Source of the DNA: Variovorax atrisoli 110B
Lineage (GTDB): Bacteria; Pseudomonadota; Gammaproteobacteria; Burkholderiales; Burkholderiaceae_C
Length of the DNA stretch: 64,000 bases
Direction of reading: 5' to 3'
NCBI RefSeq assembly: GCF_000382045.1
Contig: NZ_KB907468.1
Coordinates: forward strand, 32,431 to 96,430
This document shows, in pieces, positions 44,941 to 53,818 of this stretch (the first letter of the stretch is position 1; every line of letters begins with the position of its first letter). Made by a program: the position numbers and the translations under genes. The notes under the pieces are model-generated. The model saw nothing but the letters and a program-made list of their open reading frames with translations, was not told the DNA's origin and ran no database searches.

Positions 44941-45005
44941 ACCGCCGGCTGAAGGCGCGGTGCAAGGCTTCCACGTTCGCGTAGCCGACCCCGTCGCCAG
45001 CGGCG
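44897..45005 (-). pseudogene. C-terminal tip of an AraC-family regulator
   Basis: The frame reads VGYANVEALHRAFSRRFSAS then PRKNRQQFAE-stop, the second HTH of an AraC-type DNA-binding domain. Nothing of the protein remains upstream. Its end overlaps the 3' end of the nitroreductase gene on the other strand. Confidence 0.65.
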
Positions 45006-45068
45006 GCGCACGTCGTTGCGCGCCTTCTTCTCACCTCGATGGGGGACGCTCCTGAGCCTTCAGCCGCA

Positions 45069-45713
45069 TCATCCCTGCCACTTCGACGCGTAGATGACTG
45101 CGCACATGTCTACCCGCTGGAAGTGCGGGTCCTTGTGCGCGAGGAAGTCGTCATTGAAGGTGCCGGTGGTGCTGGCGGGGCGGTGCTTCATGCCTTGGTA
45201 GAAGGCATCGATGATCCTGCTCTTGAAGTCGTCTTCGCGGGGAAAGGCCGCGAGCACTGCCTGGCGTTCCGCGTCCGTGAACTCATCGTATCCCCGCCCG
45301 GCCACGTCCATGCCCGCACCTGTTTGGACCAGGGCGATCTCGGCTCGCATGAACTGCGGGATGCCGGGGGTGCTGTGCAGGGCCACGGCGTTCCAGACCG
45401 TTTCGATGTCCGCCTCGGAAATGCCATGGCTGCGGAGGAAATCACCCGCCGCATTCGCGCCGTCCACTTCGAAGCGAAGCTCACTGTTCTCGTACTTGGA
45501 CGTCAGGCCGATGTCGTGGAACATCGAGGCGGCGTAGAGCAGTTCGGCGTCGTACTTCAGCGCTTTGCGGCGGCCCGCGAGGCAGCCCCAGCAGTAGCAG
45601 CGCAAGGAGTGGTTGTAGAGCAGGTCGCTCTCGGTGTCGCGAACGAACTCTGCCAGCTCGCGAGCGAGCTGACTATCTGGGATGCGTATTCCGGAAACTT
45701 CTCTGGGAGTCAT
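45069..45713 (-). CDS. HD-domain phosphohydrolase-type protein
   Basis: 214 residues from the ATG at 45713, preceded by GAGGAAAG. The first metal His lies in LLYNHSLRCYCWGCLAGR, the HD pair is in LLYAASMFHDIGL, and a further His is in WNAVALHSTPGI. The fold is that of small HD hydrolases of unknown substrate. It stands alone between AraC and SDR remnants; no partner is evident. Confidence 0.88.
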   Translation of the reverse strand: MTPREVSGIRIPDSQLARELAEFVRDTESDLLYNHSLRCYCWGCLAGRRKALKYDAELLYAASMFHDIGLTSKYENSELRFEVDGANAAGDFLRSHGISEADIETVWNAVALHSTPGIPQFMRAEIALVQTGAGMDVAGRGYDEFTDAERQAVLAAFPREDDFKSRIIDAFYQGMKHRPASTTGTFNDDFLAHKDPHFQRVDMCAVIYASKWQG

Positions 45714-45863
45714 GACTTTCCTCGATGGGTGGTAACGGTGGCAGTGGACGTCGTTGCCGTTCCAACTCGCCGAAGCGGTTGCCCGGCACCGCGATGGCGT
45801 CATCATCCGCGGCCAAGGCACGGGATGGAACTGAACTCTGTGCAAGGGCAGGTTGCAGGCGGC

Positions 45864-46160
45864 TCAAGTCATCTGCACGGCCGATTTCACCGCCGCATGC
45901 GGACCGTACCCCGGTATCGTGATCGGCGACAGGCCTGAGGACACACGCACGATCGCCCCTACGCCCGCAATCTGCGGAAGCAGCTGCTGCATCAGGACGT
46001 ACACGCCCTTGAAATGGACGTCTGTGAGCGCATCGAACACGCCTTCTTCCGTTTCGCCGAGCTTGCCCTGTCCATTTGTGCGCCGACGTCGAAAGCATGC
46101 CGAGCGCCACAACAACTGGGAGATCGGCATCACCGGCGCGCTGTGCCACCTCCAGGGCAA
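45864..46160 (-). pseudogene. Short-chain dehydrogenase/reductase remnant
   Basis: The middle of an SDR is readable: KLGETEEGVFDALTDVHFKG then VYVLMQQLLPQIAGVGAIVR and SSGLSPITIPGYGPHAAVKS. That holds the Ser, Tyr (as Y-G-P-H, altered) and Lys region. The NAD-binding N-terminus is only faintly visible upstream in another frame and the C-terminal third is missing, with a stop shortly after the active site. Confidence 0.65.
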
Positions 46161-46458
46161 TGACGTTCAATGCCTGGAAGGCGACGAGGCCGCCATCAGA
46201 TGCGTGAGGGCCAACATCGCAGAGGCCCCCGTCATGCACGTCATGCGAACGAGACTGTGCCGGAGTGCCGGTTCATCGCGGCGTGCGCGTTCTCGCAGTG
46301 GTGGATGGCACGCCTGGTGCTGGACGAGCAAGTTCGAGAACTCCCCGGCTCTTTGGCGGACATGGGCCTGACCGGTATCGAATCCGCAGAAGCAGCGTCA
46401 GTCTTCCGTGCGCTCATGCGAATGCCGGCAATCGGTACGCCTCCGCCAGGTGCACCTG
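46161..46458. other. 300 bases, no supported gene
   Basis: The stretch lies between the SDR remnant and the LacI stop. A plus-strand open frame (46170-46514) runs through it into the LacI gene antisense and lacks family features. The sequence near 46200 may be further SDR debris. Confidence 0.4.
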
Positions 46459-47535
46459 CTACGGAAGGTTCTCCCGAAAAATCACCTGGCTGCGCGTCGT
46501 TTCCACGCCGCTGAGCGGCTCGCGCTTGTCGCGCAGGTTGGTGAAGATGCGCACGCAGCTCATCAGCGTGGTATGCGGGCTCTGCGTGATCACCGCGTCC
46601 ATGCTGCCGTCGATCAGCAAGGCGCGCGTATCGGGCGTCAGGCCGTGGCCGATGAAGACCACCTTCTGCTCGCGCTCCGCTTCCTTCAGGGCGCGCGCCA
46701 CACCGTCGGACGCTCCGCCGATGTTGTAGATGCCGCCCATGTCCGGGTGCTGCTCCAGCAGCGCGCGCGTCTGGCGGTAGTTCTTGTCCGCGTCGTCCTG
46801 CCCTTCGCGCAGGCCTACCACTTCGAGCCGAGGGAACATCTCGTCGATGACATGCAGGAAGCCCGCCTCGCGTTCTTCGTGCGCCTTGTAGCTCAGGCTG
46901 CCCGCGATGAGCGCGACCTTCGCCGCGCGCGTGCCGATGAACCGGCCGATCAGGTAGCCAGCCGTGCGCCCCGCGGCCCGGTTGTCGAGTCCCACGAACG
47001 CGGCGCGCTCCGAGTTCGAGAGGTCCGAGATCAGCGTCACCACCGGCAGCCCGCGTTCGGCGAGCGCGGCCACCGCCTCGCGCACCGCCGGATGCTCGAG
47101 GGCCATCATCGCGATGCCGTCGCAGCGCTGGCCGTGCCGGTGCAGCGCGTTCGCCAGCTCATGCGGATTGAAGCTCTCGATGAACACGGTGCGGCATTGC
47201 ACGTTGAACGGCGCCCAGTGCTCCTGCGCGTAGCCCACCATGTCGCCCAGCATGCGGATGAACCGGTTGGTGCCCGCCGGCAGCAGGAACACCAGCCGCA
47301 GCGGCGGCGGCGTCAGCGCCGCATACAGCGCCGGCCCGGGCAGGTAGTCGAGCTCGCCCGCGGCCTTGAGCACGCGCTGCACCGTCGCATCGCGCACGCC
47401 CGGTCGCCGGTTGAGCACCCGGTCGACGGTGGCGGTGGACACCTGCGCCGCGCGGGCGATGTCGACCACGCGTGCACGGCGGGCTTCCACGGGTGAAGCA
47501 GACAAACCGGGAAGGGGTGAAGGGTTATCCCTCAT
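46459..47535 (-). CDS. LacI-family transcriptional regulator
   Basis: 358 residues. The HTH is RVVDIARAAQVSTATVDRVL with the hinge NRRPGVRDATVQRVLKAAGE. A periplasmic-binding-type domain follows (MVGYAQEHWAPFNVQCRTVF; GYLIGRFIGTRAAKVALIAG; IYNIGGASDGVARALKEAER), the sugar-binding type 4 fold. It is divergent from the TRAP/RuBisCO-like/kinase operon and is its likely repressor, with a sugar or sugar acid as effector. Confidence 0.93.
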   Translation of the reverse strand: MRDNPSPLPGLSASPVEARRARVVDIARAAQVSTATVDRVLNRRPGVRDATVQRVLKAAGELDYLPGPALYAALTPPPLRLVFLLPAGTNRFIRMLGDMVGYAQEHWAPFNVQCRTVFIESFNPHELANALHRHGQRCDGIAMMALEHPAVREAVAALAERGLPVVTLISDLSNSERAAFVGLDNRAAGRTAGYLIGRFIGTRAAKVALIAGSLSYKAHEEREAGFLHVIDEMFPRLEVVGLREGQDDADKNYRQTRALLEQHPDMGGIYNIGGASDGVARALKEAEREQKVVFIGHGLTPDTRALLIDGSMDAVITQSPHTTLMSCVRIFTNLRDKREPLSGVETTRSQVIFRENLP

Positions 47536-47608
47536 ACATCAAAAACCATCAGATCCAAGTTTGACCAGGATCATGCATGCTTTTATCTTCCCTGCGGCCT
47601 GAATTCAA

Positions 47609-47618
47609 TGATGCATCA
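47609..47618. promoter_or_regulatory. Short palindrome, possible LacI operator
   Basis: TGATGCATCA is a perfect 10-bp palindrome, 52 bases before the TRAP binding-protein start and 74 bases from the LacI start. LacI-type operators are usually longer with a central CG, so this is a weak candidate. Confidence 0.3.
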
Positions 47619-47669
47619 GATTACATCAGCGGCAGTCCGCAAGAATTCGACGATCACGGAGACAAAAAC

Positions 47670-48689
47670 ATGACCTCGCTGACCCGCAGGCGCGCCCTGC
47701 GCACCCTTTCCGCCCTCCCCGCCGCCGGCATCGTCACGGCGCTGCCGCGCATCGCACGCGCCGCCGAGTTCTCGTACAAGTACGGCAACAACCTGCCGCT
47801 GACACACCCGCTGAACATCCGCGCGCAGGAGGCGGCCGAGCGCATCGCCAAGGAGACGAAGGGCCGGGTCGAGATCAAGATCTTCCCCAACAACCAGCTC
47901 GGCGGCGACACCGACATGCTGGCGCAGGTGCGCTCGGGCGGCATCGAGTTCTTCACGCCCTCGGCGCTGGTCATTGCCACGCTGGTGCCGGTGGCGGCCA
48001 TCAATGCCGTGGGCTTTGCCTTCAACGACTACGCCCAGGTGTGGGCCGCGATGGACGGCAAGCTCGGCGCACACGTGCGCGGCGCCATTGCCAGGTCGCG
48101 CCTGTACGCCTTCGAGAAGATGTGGGACAACGGCTTTCGCCAGACCACCAGCAGCAAGGCGGCGGTAGCCACCGCCAAGGACATGGACGGCCTGAAGATC
48201 CGCGTGCCCGTGAGCCCGCTGTCGATCTCGATGTTCAAGGGCCTGGGCGCCGCGCCGGCCAGCCTGCAGTTCAGCGAGGTCTACTCGGCGCTGCAGACGA
48301 AGATCGTCGATGCGCAGGAGAACCCGCTGCCCATCATCCAGGTCGCCAAGCTGTTCGAGGTGCAGAAGTTCTGCTCGCTCACCAACCACATCTGGGACGG
48401 CTACTGGTTCATCGCCAACGGCCGCGCCTGGGAAGCACTGCCCGAAGACCTGAAGACCATCGTCGCCCGCGCCATCAACGACGCCGGCATGCAGCAGCGC
48501 GACGACATCCGCAAGCTCAACGAATCGGTGGTCGGCGACCTGCAGGCCAAGGGCCTGAGCATCAACCGTCCCGCCGCCGAGAGCTTTCGCGCGAAGCTGC
48601 GCGAGTCGGGCTTCTACGGCGAATGGAAAGGCCGCTTTGGCCCCGAGGCCTGGGCGCTGCTCGAGGGCGCGGTCGGCAAGCTGGCCTGA
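47670..48689 (+). CDS. dctP: TRAP transporter solute-binding protein, DctP family
   Basis: 339 residues from the ATG at 47670. A twin-arginine-type signal (TRRRALRTLSALPAAGIVTA) is cleaved near ARA-AEF. Mature motifs are YGNNLPLTHPLNIRAQEAAE, IKIFPNNQLGGDTDMLAQVR and, with the ligand Arg, GLKIRVPVSPLSISMFKGLG, followed by EVYSALQTKIVDAQENPLP. It delivers a carboxylate-containing ligand to the fused membrane subunit six bases downstream. Given the downstream enzymes, the ligand is likely a sugar acid. Confidence 0.94.
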   Translation: MTSLTRRRALRTLSALPAAGIVTALPRIARAAEFSYKYGNNLPLTHPLNIRAQEAAERIAKETKGRVEIKIFPNNQLGGDTDMLAQVRSGGIEFFTPSALVIATLVPVAAINAVGFAFNDYAQVWAAMDGKLGAHVRGAIARSRLYAFEKMWDNGFRQTTSSKAAVATAKDMDGLKIRVPVSPLSISMFKGLGAAPASLQFSEVYSALQTKIVDAQENPLPIIQVAKLFEVQKFCSLTNHIWDGYWFIANGRAWEALPEDLKTIVARAINDAGMQQRDDIRKLNESVVGDLQAKGLSINRPAAESFRAKLRESGFYGEWKGRFGPEAWALLEGAVGKLA

Positions 48690-48695
48690 GCACCC

Positions 48696-50585
48696 ATGGC
48701 GCACGAATCGACTTTCGAGGCGGCCGCCTTTGCCGGCGCCTCGGCCAACCCGCTGAGCGGCATGGCGTCGCGCATCGACCGCGTGCTCGGCGCGGCGGTC
48801 GAGGCCGCGGCCGCGCTGCTGGTGCTCGCCGAGATCTGCGTGCTGTTCGCCGGCGTGGTGTCGCGCTACCTGTTCCACGCGCCGCTGGTGTGGTCCGACG
48901 AGCTCGCGTCCATCCTCTTCCTCTGGCTTTCGATGCTCGGCGCCGTGGTGGCGCTGCGCCGCGGCGAGCACATGCGCATGACCGCGCTGGTGCAGAAGGT
49001 GCGCCCGCCGACGCGCGCCATCCTCGATGCCTTCGCGATCGCGGCCTCGGTCGCGTTCCTGGTGCTGATCATCTGGCCGTCGATCGACTACGCCCACGAA
49101 GAGTCGTTCATCGTCACGCCGGCGCTGGAGGTCAGCAACGCATGGCGCGCCGCGGCCATTCCCGCGGGCCTCGGCATCATGCTGGCGATGGCATTGCTGC
49201 GCATGTTGCGCGTGTGCACCGGCCGGCAGATCGTGCTCGCGCTCGTCGGCACGGCCGCGCTGGTGGGCGCCTTCTGGCTTGCCGCGCCAGTGTTCGCCAC
49301 CCTCGGCAAGTTCAACCTGGTGATCTTCTTCGTGGTCATCGTGGCGGCCACGGTGCTCTCCGGCGTGCCCATCGCGTTCTCGTTCGCGCTGGCGACCTTC
49401 GGCTACCTGGCGCTTACCACGCGCACGCCGCTGCTGGTGATGGTGGGCCGCCTCGACGAGGGAATGTCCCACCTGATCCTGCTGGCGGTGCCGCTGTTCA
49501 TCTTCCTGGGCGCGCTCATCGAGATGACCGGCATGGCGCGCGCCATGATCCAGTTCCTCGCCAGCCTGCTGGGCCATGTGCGCGGCGGTCTCTCGTACGT
49601 GCTGATCGGCGCGATGTACCTGGTGTCGGGCATCTCGGGCTCCAAGATCGCCGACATGGCGGCCATCGCGCCGGTGCTCTTCCCCGAGATGACCAAGCGC
49701 GGCGCCAAGCCCGGCGACCTGGTGGCGCTGCTGTCGGCCACCGGCGCGCAGACCGAGACCATTCCGCCGTCGATCGTGCTGATCACCATCGGCTCGGTCA
49801 CCGGCATCTCGATCGCGGCGCTGTTCACGGGCGGCCTGCTGCCGGCCGTGGTGCTGGGTGCTGCCCTGTGCGCGGTGGTGTGGTGGCGCTACCGCCGCGA
49901 AGACCTCAGCGGCGTGCAGCGCCACAGCAAGCGCGAGATCGGCAAGCTGCTGCTGGTGGCGCTGCCCGCCGTGCTGTTGCCCTTCGTGATCCGCGCCGCC
50001 GTGGTCGAGGGCGTGGCCACGGCCACCGAAGTGTCGACCATCGGCATCGTCTATGCGGCCATCGTGGGGCTGGTGGTGTACCGCCAGTTCGACTGGAAGC
50101 GGCTCAAGCCGATGCTCGTCGACACGGCCTCGCTCTCGGGCGCGATCATCTTCATCGTCGGCTGCGCCACGGCCATGGCCTGGGGGCTCACGCAGTCGGG
50201 TTTCTCGCAGGACCTGGCGCGGGTCATGGGCACGCTGCCCGGCGGGGCCTACGGCTTCCTGGCCGTGTCGATCGTCGCTTTCATCGTGCTGGGCAGCGTG
50301 CTCGAGGGCATTCCGGCCATCGTGCTGTTCGGGCCGCTGCTGTTTCCCATCGCCAAGGCGACTGGCGTGCACGAGGTGCACTACGCCATGGTCGTCATCT
50401 TCTCCATGGGCATCGGCCTGTTCGCGCCGCCCTTCGGCGTGGGCTACTACGGCGCGTGCGCCGTCAGCAAGGTCAACCCCGACGACGGCATCCGCTACAT
50501 CTGGGGCTACATCGGCGCGATGCTGGTCGGCCTGGTGATCGTGGCCATTTTCCCGTGGTTCTCGACCGGCTTCCTGAAATTCTGA
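48696..50585 (+). CDS. TRAP transporter, fused small and large membrane subunits (DctQM)
   Basis: 629 residues. The N-terminal 170 residues are a DctQ domain (FAGVVSRYLFHAPLVWSDEL; LRRGEHMRM). A DctM domain follows from about residue 200, with VPLFIFLGALIEMTGMARAM, GISGSKIADMAAIAPVLFPE and ATGAQTETIPPSIVLITIGS. The Q and M domains are joined without a stop, an established fusion type. With the DctP protein it forms a Na+-coupled high-affinity importer. Confidence 0.94.
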   Translation: MAHESTFEAAAFAGASANPLSGMASRIDRVLGAAVEAAAALLVLAEICVLFAGVVSRYLFHAPLVWSDELASILFLWLSMLGAVVALRRGEHMRMTALVQKVRPPTRAILDAFAIAASVAFLVLIIWPSIDYAHEESFIVTPALEVSNAWRAAAIPAGLGIMLAMALLRMLRVCTGRQIVLALVGTAALVGAFWLAAPVFATLGKFNLVIFFVVIVAATVLSGVPIAFSFALATFGYLALTTRTPLLVMVGRLDEGMSHLILLAVPLFIFLGALIEMTGMARAMIQFLASLLGHVRGGLSYVLIGAMYLVSGISGSKIADMAAIAPVLFPEMTKRGAKPGDLVALLSATGAQTETIPPSIVLITIGSVTGISIAALFTGGLLPAVVLGAALCAVVWWRYRREDLSGVQRHSKREIGKLLLVALPAVLLPFVIRAAVVEGVATATEVSTIGIVYAAIVGLVVYRQFDWKRLKPMLVDTASLSGAIIFIVGCATAMAWGLTQSGFSQDLARVMGTLPGGAYGFLAVSIVAFIVLGSVLEGIPAIVLFGPLLFPIAKATGVHEVHYAMVVIFSMGIGLFAPPFGVGYYGACAVSKVNPDDGIRYIWGYIGAMLVGLVIVAIFPWFSTGFLKF

Positions 50586-50628
50586 TCCACACCACAACAA
50601 CACACTCACATCCACGGAGCCAAACGCA

Positions 50629-51168
50629 ATGAGTCGATTCCTCGGCGAGATCCGCCAACTGGGCTATGTCGTGCACGACATCGAAGCCGCCATGGACTAC
50701 TGGAGCACGAAGCTGGGCGTCGGCCCCTGGTTCTACAACCCCCGCGTGCCCATCAGGAACTACCGCTACAACGGCGAGGTGCACGAGCCGCACAACTCGG
50801 TAGCACTCGCCAACTCGGGTGACGTCCAGGTGGAGCTCATCCAGACGCGAAACGACGTGCCATCGATGTACCGCGACTTCCTGCGGGCCGGCCGCACGGG
50901 GCTGCAGCACGTGGCCTACTGGACCGCCGACTACGACGCCGACCTCGCGCGCCTGACGGCGCAGGGGTTCAAACCCGTGATGAGCGGGGAAGTGGGCGAG
51001 CGCGGACGCTTCATCTACTTCGACACCGAGTACCACCCGGGCACCGTCATCGAGCTGTCGGAAGTCGCGGGCCCGAAGGGCAAGATGTTCGAGCTGATCC
51101 GCAGCGCGTCGCAGGGCTGGGACGGCAGCGAGCCGGTGCGGCCCTTTCCCGACCTGAGCAAGCTGTGA
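50629..51168 (+). CDS. VOC-superfamily protein in RuBisCO-like operon
   Basis: 179 residues with GGAG upstream of the ATG. It opens QLGYVVHDIEAAMDYWSTKL, then GVGPWFYNPRVPIRNYRYNG. Metal-ligand candidates are in GLQHVAYWTADYDAD (His) and TVIELSEVAG (Glu). It lies between the TRAP genes and the RuBisCO-like gene, and its TGA overlaps the next GTG start, so it is a genuine pathway member. VOC enzymes include epimerases and isomerases, a plausible step before the kinase. The reaction is not known. Confidence 0.9.
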   Translation: MSRFLGEIRQLGYVVHDIEAAMDYWSTKLGVGPWFYNPRVPIRNYRYNGEVHEPHNSVALANSGDVQVELIQTRNDVPSMYRDFLRAGRTGLQHVAYWTADYDADLARLTAQGFKPVMSGEVGERGRFIYFDTEYHPGTVIELSEVAGPKGKMFELIRSASQGWDGSEPVRPFPDLSKL

Positions 51169-52442
51169 GCGTGATGGCACCCGAGCGCGTGCGTGCGCGG
51201 TACCTGGTCGAGACGCCGCACGACGTCGCGGCCGTGGCGCAGGTGATGGCGGGCGAACAATCGTGCGGCACCTTCACGCGTGTCGAAGGCGAGACCGACG
51301 CGCTGCGCGAGCGCGCACGCGCCACGGTCGAGGCGATCACCGAGCTGGCGCCGGCCGAGGCCCCGAGCCTGCCGAACGCCCTGCTCGAGCGCCACGGCGC
51401 GCGGGGGCCGTGGCGGCGAGCGCACGTCGACCTTTCATTTCCGGTGGCCAACATCGGCGCCAACCTGCCCACTCTGGCCGCGACGGTGGCGGGCAACCTG
51501 TATGACCTGGGCGAGGTGACGGGGCTGCGGCTCGAATCGCTGCAGATACCCACGGGCTACCGCGCACGGTTCGAGATGCCGCGCGCCGGCATCGCCGGCA
51601 CGCGGCGTGCGACCGGCGTGGCCAGCGGCGCGCTGGTCGGCACCATCATCAAGCCGAACGTCGGCCTTTCCGCGGCGCAGACGGCCGAGCTCGTCGGCCG
51701 TCTGTGCGCCGCAGGCGTCGATTTCATCAAGGATGACGAGGTGTGCGCCGATCCCGCGCATGCGCCGCTGGCCGAGCGCGTGCCGGCCGTGATGGCCGTC
51801 GTGCGCGCGCATCAGGCGCGCACCGGCAAGCATGTGATGGTGGCGTTCAACATCACCGACGAAACCGACGCGATGAAACGGCATGCCGACCTCGTCGAAC
51901 GCGAAGGCGGCTCGTGCGTGATGGCCAGCCTGAACTGGTGCGGGCACTCGGGCATCCAGACGCTGCGGCGTCACACGGGGCTCGCGCTGCATGGGCATCG
52001 CAACGGCTACGGCGCACTGTCGCGGCATCCGCTGCTGGGCATGTCGTTCCAGGCGTACCAGACGCTGTGGCGCCTGGCGGGGGTGGACCACATGCACGTG
52101 CATGGGCTGCAGGGCAAGTTCTCGCAGCCTGACAGCGAAGTCATCGCCTCGGCGCAGGACTGCTTCACCCCGCTGACCCATGCGGCGGACGATCGCGTGA
52201 TGCCGGCCTTTTCCTCGGGCCAATGGGCCGGTACCGTACCGGCGACGTGGAAGGCCATCGGCAGTGACGACATTCTCTTCATGGCCGGCGGCGGCATCCT
52301 CGCGCACCCCGACGGCGCGGCGGCCGGTGTGACGAGCATCCGCCAGGCATGGTCGGCCGCGCGCGCAGGCGTGCCGCTGGCGGACGCCGCCAAGGAGCTG
52401 CCCGAGCTCGCCCGCGCCCTCGCCTTCTTCGGCAAGCCATGA
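51165..52442 (+). CDS. RuBisCO-like protein (form IV)
   Basis: 425 residues from a GTG overlapping the VOC stop (GTGA); an ATG at 51174 is an alternative. The TIM-barrel motif GTIIKPNVGLS keeps the first Lys (K163), but the second, usually Lys, is Asn165. The metal motif FIKDDE is intact (K189, D191, E192), so a carbamylated Lys and Mg2+ are expected. The phosphate-site regions PAFSSGQWAGTVPATWKAIG and FMAGGGILAHPDGAAAG are present. Loop 6 is GLQGKFSQPD. Such proteins do not fix CO2; OiaX/OiaT relatives act on 3-oxo-isoapionate 4-phosphate. Translational coupling to the kinase gene supports a phosphorylated acid-sugar substrate. Confidence 0.9.
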   Translation: MSVMAPERVRARYLVETPHDVAAVAQVMAGEQSCGTFTRVEGETDALRERARATVEAITELAPAEAPSLPNALLERHGARGPWRRAHVDLSFPVANIGANLPTLAATVAGNLYDLGEVTGLRLESLQIPTGYRARFEMPRAGIAGTRRATGVASGALVGTIIKPNVGLSAAQTAELVGRLCAAGVDFIKDDEVCADPAHAPLAERVPAVMAVVRAHQARTGKHVMVAFNITDETDAMKRHADLVEREGGSCVMASLNWCGHSGIQTLRRHTGLALHGHRNGYGALSRHPLLGMSFQAYQTLWRLAGVDHMHVHGLQGKFSQPDSEVIASAQDCFTPLTHAADDRVMPAFSSGQWAGTVPATWKAIGSDDILFMAGGGILAHPDGAAAGVTSIRQAWSAARAGVPLADAAKELPELARALAFFGKP

Positions 52443-53767
52443 GGCCGCGTCCGTCGATCGTCTACTACGGCGACGATTTCACCGGCGCGACCGACACGCT
52501 CGGCACCGCGGCGCGCGCGGGGCTGCGCGCGCTGCTGTTCCTCCAGGTGCCCGACGCGGCGCGCCTCGACCGCACGGGGCCGCTCGACGTCCTGGGCATC
52601 GCGGGCGCGGCGCGCGCCATGACGCCCGAGGAAATGCGCACGGAGCTTCGCCCGGTGGCCGCCCTGTTCCGCTCGCTGAACGCGCGCGTGCTGCACTACA
52701 AGACCTGCTCCACCTTCGACAGCGCGCCGCACATCGGCTCGATCGGCGCGGCCGTGCGCGCGTTGCGCGCGGCGGTGGAGCAGCCATGGAGCGCCATCAT
52801 CGGCGGGCAGCCGAATCTGGGGCGCTATTGCCTGTTCGCCAACCTGTTCGCAGCCGCGGGAAGCGGCGCGCAGGTGCACCGCATCGACCGGCATCCGACG
52901 ATGAGCCGCCATCCGGTCACGCCGATGGACGAGCCGGATCTGCGGCTGCATCTGGCAAAACAGGGGCTCGCGGACGTGCGTTCCATGCCGTTCACCGCGG
53001 CGTCGCGCGGCAGCGATGCGCTGGATGCCGCCTTGCGCCAGGCGCTGCACTCGCCACCGGCGGACGCGGTGCTGTTCGACGTGGCCGATGCGGTGCAGTT
53101 GCGCGCCATCGGGCAAGTGCTGTGGGCTAGGGCGCAAGCCGCCACGCTGCTGGCTGCGGGGCCGAGCAGCGTGGTGGATGCGCTGGCGACGGCGATGGGC
53201 GCGCCACGCCGGGACAGCGGCAGTCCACCGATGGCGCGTACCGGCGTGCCACCCGCCCAAGGCCCGGTGCTGGTGCTTGCAGGCAGCCTCTCGCCCGTCA
53301 CCGCGCGGCAGGTGGCAGCCGCGACATCGTTCGACATCGTGTGGCTTGACGCGCACAAACTGGCGCAACGCAGCGAAGCCGCCGTGGCCGAGCAGGCCGA
53401 CCTGGTCATCGGCAGCCTGGCGCGCGGTCGCCACGTACTGGCCTGCACGCGCGCGCCCGGCGCAACGCCATCGAACGGCAGCCTGGACGCGCAGGCACTG
53501 GCGCGCGCGGGCGGCGACATGCTGGCCAAAGTGCTGGCGGCCGTGCCGCTCAGACGCATCGGCGTGGCCGGCGGCGACACCTCCAGCCACGGCGTGCAGG
53601 CGCTCGACGCGTGGGGACTGTCCTATGTCGCCGACATGGGCGCCGGCACCTCGCTGTGCCGCGTGCACAGCGACGACGCCGCGCTGGACGGCCTGGAGAT
53701 CATGCTCAAGGGCGGCCAGATGGGCGCGCAGGATGTGTTCGAGCGTCTGGTGCACGGCTTCGCCTAG
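52439..53767 (+). CDS. Four-carbon acid sugar kinase family protein (DUF1537/OtnK-like)
   Basis: 442 residues; its ATG overlaps the RuBisCO-like stop (ATGA). The N-terminal domain has the signature VYYGDDFTGATDTLGTAARA, then HYKTCSTFDSAPHIGSIG. The C-terminal ATP-binding domain has VLVLAGSLSPVTARQVAAAT and the phosphate loop GVAGGDTSSHGVQALD, with LKGGQMGAQDVFERLVHG near the end. The family phosphorylates erythronate, threonate, 3-oxo-isoapionate and similar acids. Its product would be the substrate of the RuBisCO-like protein. Confidence 0.93.
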   Translation: MRPRPSIVYYGDDFTGATDTLGTAARAGLRALLFLQVPDAARLDRTGPLDVLGIAGAARAMTPEEMRTELRPVAALFRSLNARVLHYKTCSTFDSAPHIGSIGAAVRALRAAVEQPWSAIIGGQPNLGRYCLFANLFAAAGSGAQVHRIDRHPTMSRHPVTPMDEPDLRLHLAKQGLADVRSMPFTAASRGSDALDAALRQALHSPPADAVLFDVADAVQLRAIGQVLWARAQAATLLAAGPSSVVDALATAMGAPRRDSGSPPMARTGVPPAQGPVLVLAGSLSPVTARQVAAATSFDIVWLDAHKLAQRSEAAVAEQADLVIGSLARGRHVLACTRAPGATPSNGSLDAQALARAGGDMLAKVLAAVPLRRIGVAGGDTSSHGVQALDAWGLSYVADMGAGTSLCRVHSDDAALDGLEIMLKGGQMGAQDVFERLVHGFA

Positions 53768-53818
53768 AAGAGTGAGACTTCACGGGCGTCCGAGGGAGAT
53801 TGCGGTGCGCCAATGCAT

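Noticed and set aside
46170..46514. 114-codon plus-strand frame before the LacI gene
   Set aside because: Runs antisense into the LacI gene and has no recognisable features.
47616..50615. 999-codon minus-strand open frame across the TRAP genes
   Set aside because: It is extremely His/Arg/Gln-rich and exactly antisense to DctP and DctQM, which have full family motifs.
48041..50632. 863-codon plus-strand frame overlapping DctQM
   Set aside because: Arg-rich out-of-frame reading of the TRAP genes without membrane helices.
52007..53755. 582-codon minus-strand frame opposite the DUF1537 kinase
   Set aside because: Shadow composition; kinase signatures on the plus strand are intact.
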